Shown: positions 35,042 to 38,932 of the stretch, one piece after another
How the letters are laid out: the number at the start of each line of letters is the position of its first letter
Numbering within the stretch: the first letter of the stretch is position 1
Assembly (NCBI GenBank): GCA_022825725.1
Contig: JAJDWE010000053.1
Location: 1-38,932 of the forward strand
Length of the DNA stretch: 38,932 nucleotides
Direction of reading: 5' to 3'
Source of the DNA: Gemmatimonadota bacterium
GTDB lineage: Bacteria; Gemmatimonadota; Gemmatimonadetes; Palauibacterales; Palauibacteraceae
Program-made: the position numbers and the translations under genes
The notes under the pieces: model-generated
What the model saw: only the letters and a program-made list of their open reading frames with translations
What the model was told of the DNA's origin: nothing
The model's database searches: none

Positions 35042-36808
35042 ATGTCGGACTCCGGACGACGCGGCAGATCACGGATTTCGCTGTTCGCCGTGAAGCGGCT
35101 GGCCCCCCGGTTGCGGGCCCACCGGCCGGCTCTCGCCGGCGCCGGGGTCTGCCTCCTCCTGAGCACGGCCATCGGGCTCGCCTTCCCTCTGATCGTCCGT
35201 TACCTGATGGACGCCGCCTTCGGCAACGGCGACGCCGCGCTCCTCGGCACGATCGCGCTCGGGCTGCTCGGACTCTTCGTGCTCCAGGGCGTATTCAACT
35301 TCGGCGAGACGTACTGGCTGGGGGCGACGGGCGAGCGGGTCGTGACGCAGTTGCGCGACGAACTCTTCTCCAAACTCGTCGCGCTCTCCCCCGGTTTCCA
35401 CGCGGGCCGAACGAGCGGCGAACTCACCTCGCGGCTCGCCTCCGACTGCTCGACGCTGCAGCAGATCATGGGGCACCAGATCGCCGAACTCGTGCGGCAG
35501 GGGCTCTTTCTCGTCGGTGCCGCGATCCTCCTCACGCTGCTTCACTGGCAGCTGATGCTGACGACGCTGACGGTCGCCCCCGTGGTCGTACTCGCCGGCT
35601 TCGCGCTCGGGCGCCTTCTGCGGCGCCGGAGCACCGAGGTGCAGGACCGGCTCGCCGCGGCGCACGCGGTCGCGGACGAGGCCTTCGGCCAGATCGAGGT
35701 CGTACAGGGATTCGTGCGCGAGGAATGGGAGCGGGAGCGGTACCGCGCCGGGATCGGCACGGCGCTCGATGCGGCGCTCTCGCGGGCGGTGGTGCGCGCG
35801 CTCCTCTTCGGCATCCTCACGGTCGTCGCCTTCGGCGGCATCGTCGTCGTGCTGTGGCAGGGCGGACGGCTCGTGCTGGCGGCGCAGATCACGGCGGGAC
35901 AGCTCGTGTCGTTCCTCCTCTACGCCTTTTCCGTCGCGGCGGCGATCATGGCGCTCGCGTCGCTGTGGGGCTCGTACCAGGAGGCGCAGGGCGCCGCGCG
36001 GCGAGTCTTCGATCTTCTCGACCGCGAGAGCGAGATCGTGGACCCGGAGGCCCCGGAATCGATCGCGGGAGATGGACCGCCGGAGATCGCCTTCGAGGGC
36101 GTCTCGTTCCGCTACGGCGAGGGCGAACCGTGGGCGCTGGAGGGGATCGGGGCGACGATCGCGCCCGGAGAAGTCGTCGCGCTCGTGGGCCCGAGCGGCG
36201 CCGGGAAGACGACCTTCGCGTCACTTATCCCCCGCTTCTGGGACGTGACCGAAGGAAGGGTGTCCGTGCGCGGGATCGACGTCCGGGCCTCCGGCGTCGC
36301 GGAGCTGAGATCGCGGATCGGCATCGTGCCGCAGGACCACCCGCTCTTCGCCGGCACGATCGGGGAGAACATCGCGTACGGGCGGCCGGACGCGGACCGT
36401 CCGGCGATCGAGGCGGCGGCAGAAGCGGCGCACGCGCGCGAGTTCATCGAGCGGCTGCCGGACGGCTACGACACGCGGGTCGGCGAGCGCGGCGTCCGGC
36501 TCTCCGGCGGACAGCGTCAGCGGATCGCGATCGCCCGCGTCCTCCTCAAGGGACCCGAAATTCTCATCCTGGACGAGGCGACGAGCGGCCTCGACGCCGA
36601 GAGCGAGGCGCTGGTCGAGGAGGCGCTGCAGCACGCCTCCACGGGACGGACGACCGTCATCATCGCCCACCGCCTGCGCACGGTGCGGCGCGCCGACCGG
36701 CTCTTCGTCCTGGATCGGGGACGCCTCGTCGACAGCGGCCCGCACGACGCGCTGATCGCTCGCTGCGAACTCTACGCCCGCCTCTACGAGGGCCAGCAAC
36801 TCGCCTAG
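35042..36808 (+). CDS. ABC transporter half-molecule: permease fused to ATPase (ABCB/MsbA-like)
   Basis: 588 residues. An N-terminal six-helix exporter domain (about 25-320) is followed by a nucleotide-binding domain. Walker A is GPSGAGKTT near 383-391, the signature LSGGQRQRIAIAR begins near 487, Walker B is ILILDEATSGLD and the H-loop is IIAHRLRTV. It works as a homodimer exporting lipids, peptides or drugs; the substrate cannot be read. The ATG at 35042 has GGAGAGG nine bases upstream and is preferred over a GTG at 35024. It is divergent from ctaA and its TAG overlaps the convergent TlpA-like stop. Confidence 0.92.
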   Translation: MSDSGRRGRSRISLFAVKRLAPRLRAHRPALAGAGVCLLLSTAIGLAFPLIVRYLMDAAFGNGDAALLGTIALGLLGLFVLQGVFNFGETYWLGATGERVVTQLRDELFSKLVALSPGFHAGRTSGELTSRLASDCSTLQQIMGHQIAELVRQGLFLVGAAILLTLLHWQLMLTTLTVAPVVVLAGFALGRLLRRRSTEVQDRLAAAHAVADEAFGQIEVVQGFVREEWERERYRAGIGTALDAALSRAVVRALLFGILTVVAFGGIVVVLWQGGRLVLAAQITAGQLVSFLLYAFSVAAAIMALASLWGSYQEAQGAARRVFDLLDRESEIVDPEAPESIAGDGPPEIAFEGVSFRYGEGEPWALEGIGATIAPGEVVALVGPSGAGKTTFASLIPRFWDVTEGRVSVRGIDVRASGVAELRSRIGIVPQDHPLFAGTIGENIAYGRPDADRPAIEAAAEAAHAREFIERLPDGYDTRVGERGVRLSGGQRQRIAIARVLLKGPEILILDEATSGLDAESEALVEEALQHASTGRTTVIIAHRLRTVRRADRLFVLDRGRLVDSGPHDALIARCELYARLYEGQQLA

Positions 36809-37353
36809 CGGAGGAGGGCTTCGATCTCCGCCGTGAGGGATGCCGCGGTCTGCGGACCAAGGAGTTCCTTCCGGATCCATCCCTCCTGGTCCACGATCAC
36901 CGTGGTCGGGAAGCCCACGGCACCGAAGGTCCCGACCGCGTCATCCATCCCCATCATCCAGTTCGGGTATTCGACGCCGAACTCCTCGAGGAAGGCATGG
37001 ATCTCGTCAACGTCGCCGGAATCGACGGCGAGTCCGAGCATGACCACGGGACGGCCGTCGTAGATGCGGGCCAACTCGACGAGTTCCGGCAGCTCGTCGC
37101 GGCACGGGAGGCACCAGGTGCCCCACAGGTTCGCCACGACGACGTTGCCCCGCAGGTCGGGGAAGCTCGCCTCGCCGCCCTCCAGGGTGCGGAAGATTTC
37201 CTCGGGCGCCGGTTTCGCGCCCGAGGGCACCGCGTCCGTGTAGCTCACCGCAGCGCCGCTATCCGCCGCTCCTCCGTCCGCCGCGTCGCCGCCCGGGCCG
37301 CACCCGTAGCCGGCCAGCGCGAGGAGGGCGACGGCGCCCCGCCCGGTCAGCAT
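36805..37353 (-). CDS. TlpA/ResA-like thioredoxin-fold lipoprotein
   Basis: 182 residues. An N-terminal signal with a Cys18 lipobox-like ALAGYGC (Tyr at -2 is unusual) leads through an Ala/Gly-rich linker to a thioredoxin fold with WCLPC (Cys81, Cys84). The later cis-Pro region is GFPTTVIVD. Such periplasmic reductants supply electrons for cytochrome c maturation or oxidase assembly. The neighbour pair ctaA/ABC transporter is in keeping with that but does not prove it. The ATG at 37353 overlaps the upstream amidohydrolase stop by seven bases, with GGCGGG before it. Confidence 0.88.
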   Translation of the reverse strand: MLTGRGAVALLALAGYGCGPGGDAADGGAADSGAAVSYTDAVPSGAKPAPEEIFRTLEGGEASFPDLRGNVVVANLWGTWCLPCRDELPELVELARIYDGRPVVMLGLAVDSGDVDEIHAFLEEFGVEYPNWMMGMDDAVGTFGAVGFPTTVIVDQEGWIRKELLGPQTAASLTAEIEALLR

Positions 37354-38932
37354 CCCGCCGCCTCGTCGGCGTTCGATTCCCCGCCGGCACCCGGCGTCAG
37401 GACCACGCCGGGAAGCGCCCATGTCAGCTCGCCCTCGTCGACGACGAAGGTGCCGGCCACGAGCACGAAATCGACGCCCGACGGATACTGGTGCGGCTCG
37501 AAGAAGGTCGCGTGGTCCTGGAGTTCGTCGAGGTCGAGCACCGCGATGTCCGCGACGAGCCCCTCCCGTATGAGACCGCGGTTCCGGATCCCCATGAGCT
37601 GCGCGGGAAGCGACGTCATCGAACGCACCGCGCTCTCCACCGACAGCACGTCCAGGTCCATCGCATACCTCTTGATCTTTCGCGGGAAGGTGCCGTAGAA
37701 GCGGGCGTGCACGGGTCCGTCGTCCGGGAGCGCGATCCCGGCGTCGGAGGCCGTCACGAGCCACGGATGGGCCGAGAACTCCTCGACATCGATCTCGGAG
37801 AGGGAGAAGCCGCGCAGGCGGGCGCCGCCGGGACGCGTGCGGTACCCTTCGAGTTGCAGGCGGATCGCCACGTCCACGGGGAACGCGTTCCACTCCGCCG
37901 CAAGCTCCGCCACCGTCTTTCCCACCAGCGTCTCGTCGGGATGATCCATGACGACGAGGTTCTCCGGCCCGCCGCGGCGTCCGATCTCGTGGGCGATGTC
38001 GAGCCGCACTTCTTCGCTCCGCAGGGGATCGCCAAGCGCTTCCGTGAGCCGCGAAGCGTAATCGACCGCCTCCCGGCTGCGCGGGCCGCCGCCGAATCCG
38101 GCTCCGGGGAAGATCCACCGGGGGAGGAGTACCGTGTTTCCGTCGCTTCCCGTCGTGTTGTACGGGTACTGGTCCGCCCAGATCGGCACGCCGCGCGCCC
38201 GGGCCCGCTCGATCAGGTCCACGAGCGCCCGCCCCGCTCCCCAGAAATCCGAGCCGCGGGCCTTGATGTGCGTCGCCACCGTCGTCACGCCCGTGCGTTC
38301 CGCGACCTCGATGTTCTCGATGACCGTCTCGATCATCGTCGGCGGCCCCGGATCGTCCTGGCTCGGCCAGAACCACATCGGCGTCATCCCGGAACTGCGC
38401 TCGTGCACGATGTAGAGACCGCCCCCGCGGCCCGCCGCCTCGACGAGAGGGAAGAGTTCGGAGGTCTCGCTCCAGATCCCCGGGAAGTACTCGAGGCCGG
38501 CACTGAGGCCGTAGGCCCCCTCAGCCATCCCCTGCTCCACGAGTGCCGTCATGCGTTCGACTTCGGCGGGCGTCGAGGGGCGCATGACGTCGTCGCCGAG
38601 CGCCATCGCGCGGATCGTGTTGTGCCCGACCATGAGCGCCGCGTTGGGGCCGTGGCCGCGCGACTCCAGCCGCGCCCGCTGACCGGCGATGGGCCATGGG
38701 GAGCGGCCGTCCTGGTTCACCACGACGGTCGTCACGCCCTGGCTTACGAGATTCGGCGCGGCCCGGCGGCGCGCGCCCTCGCTCCCGGCACCTCCCGCCT
38801 CGTCGAGTCCCTGGTCCGCGTGCGAATGAATGTCGATGAATCCGGGGACGACGTAGCGGCCGTCAAGTTCGATCACGCGGCCGGCCGTGGCGTCGGCGAG
38901 GTCCCCGACCCGGACGATGCGTCCGTCGCGGA
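37347..38932 (-). CDS. N-acyl-D-amino-acid deacylase (D-aminoacylase) family amidohydrolase, 5' end outside the window
   Basis: At least 527 residues; the gene runs off the window edge. It is a zinc amidohydrolase of the D-aminoacylase group, hydrolysing N-acyl-D-amino acids. The metal site is FIDIHSHAD. THIKARGSDFWG, DQYPYNTTGSDGN and VTASDAGIALPDDG follow the family's fold, and the C-terminus is the usual beta-domain return (GLVADIAVLDLDE). Upstream of the GTG at 38876 the frame continues as RDGRIVRVGDLADATAGR, the standard N-terminal beta-domain, so the true start lies beyond 38932. It could recycle D-amino acids from peptidoglycan or peptides. It shares a transcript with the TlpA-like gene. 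Confidence 0.9.
   Translation of the reverse strand, partial: RDGRIVRVGDLADATAGRVIELDGRYVVPGFIDIHSHADQGLDEAGGAGSEGARRRAAPNLVSQGVTTVVVNQDGRSPWPIAGQRARLESRGHGPNAALMVGHNTIRAMALGDDVMRPSTPAEVERMTALVEQGMAEGAYGLSAGLEYFPGIWSETSELFPLVEAAGRGGGLYIVHERSSGMTPMWFWPSQDDPGPPTMIETVIENIEVAERTGVTTVATHIKARGSDFWGAGRALVDLIERARARGVPIWADQYPYNTTGSDGNTVLLPRWIFPGAGFGGGPRSREAVDYASRLTEALGDPLRSEEVRLDIAHEIGRRGGPENLVVMDHPDETLVGKTVAELAAEWNAFPVDVAIRLQLEGYRTRPGGARLRGFSLSEIDVEEFSAHPWLVTASDAGIALPDDGPVHARFYGTFPRKIKRYAMDLDVLSVESAVRSMTSLPAQLMGIRNRGLIREGLVADIAVLDLDELQDHATFFEPHQYPSGVDFVLVAGTFVVDEGELTWALPGVVLTPGAGGESNADEAAGC

Noticed and set aside
37347-38876. Complete D-aminoacylase starting at the GTG at 38876
   Set aside because: The frame continues upstream with the conserved N-terminal strand RDGRIVRVGDL, so the gene is truncated by the window edge.

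Overview
The window is GC-rich, gene-dense bacterial chromosome, with no phage, insertion-sequence or CRISPR signature. A SusC/SusD pair, an Oar-like TonB-dependent receptor, many outer-membrane-type lipoproteins, a heme A synthase (aerobic respiration), a moxR-bat cluster and very high GC together suggest a Gram-negative, aerobic, peptide- or polymer-using heterotroph. Gemmatimonadota or a relative is my best guess; this is inference from gene content, with no rRNA in the window.

Layout. 118-1665 (+) is a DASS/SLC13 carboxylate transporter, convergent with a lipoprotein carrying two SnoaL-like domains (1753-2643, -). 2879-5404 (+) is a large HExxH zinc-metalloprotease lipoprotein, convergent with an hsp20 gene (5522-5953, -) whose Shine-Dalgarno is sequestered by a perfect upstream anti-SD. 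6172-11812 (-) is an outer-membrane uptake operon, susC-susD followed by two unrecognised lipoproteins; susC carries a one-base frameshift near its 3' end. 11890-14970 (-) is an Oar-like receptor, and 15030-15103 (-) is a CAU-anticodon tRNA. 15190-16251 (-) is selD, read through an in-frame UGA at the catalytic position, so it is predicted to be a selenoprotein. 16295-21895 (-) is moxR-DUF58-batD-like-batA-batB-batC, preceded by scpA-scpB-rluB (21945-24062, -). rpsT (24255-24509, +) is convergent with pyrC-pyrB-pyrR (24506-27452, -). 27536-29500 (+) is an NhaC antiporter with a secreted N-terminal domain. 29637-30505 (+) is a MerC-domain protein plus a Fur-family regulator, with a Fur-like operator between its -35 and -10. 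30543-32482 (-) is gltX-tadA, divergent from a FadI-like thiolase (32546-33844, +). 33841-34929 (-) is ctaA/cox15, divergent from an ABC half-transporter (35042-36808, +). 36805-37353 (-) is a TlpA-like lipoprotein, preceded by an N-acyl-D-amino-acid deacylase (37347-38932, -) cut by the window edge.

How it fits together. The SusCD-type system, the Oar-like receptor, the large protease and the D-aminoacylase fit import and breakdown of external peptides or polymers. The pyr and scp-rluB genes, rpsT, gltX and tadA are housekeeping. The bat cluster and TlpA-like protein suggest envelope and redox maintenance. No intergenic gap exceeds 300 bases.

The most interesting points are regulatory and translational. 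They are the Sec-containing SelD with a SECIS-like hairpin, the SD-masking hairpin on hsp20, a 14-bp terminator-like hairpin inside the start of the gene after susD, and an 18-codon upstream ORF on pyrR. There is also a recurring use of NTGA stop/start overlaps and of convergent stop codons that share four bases.
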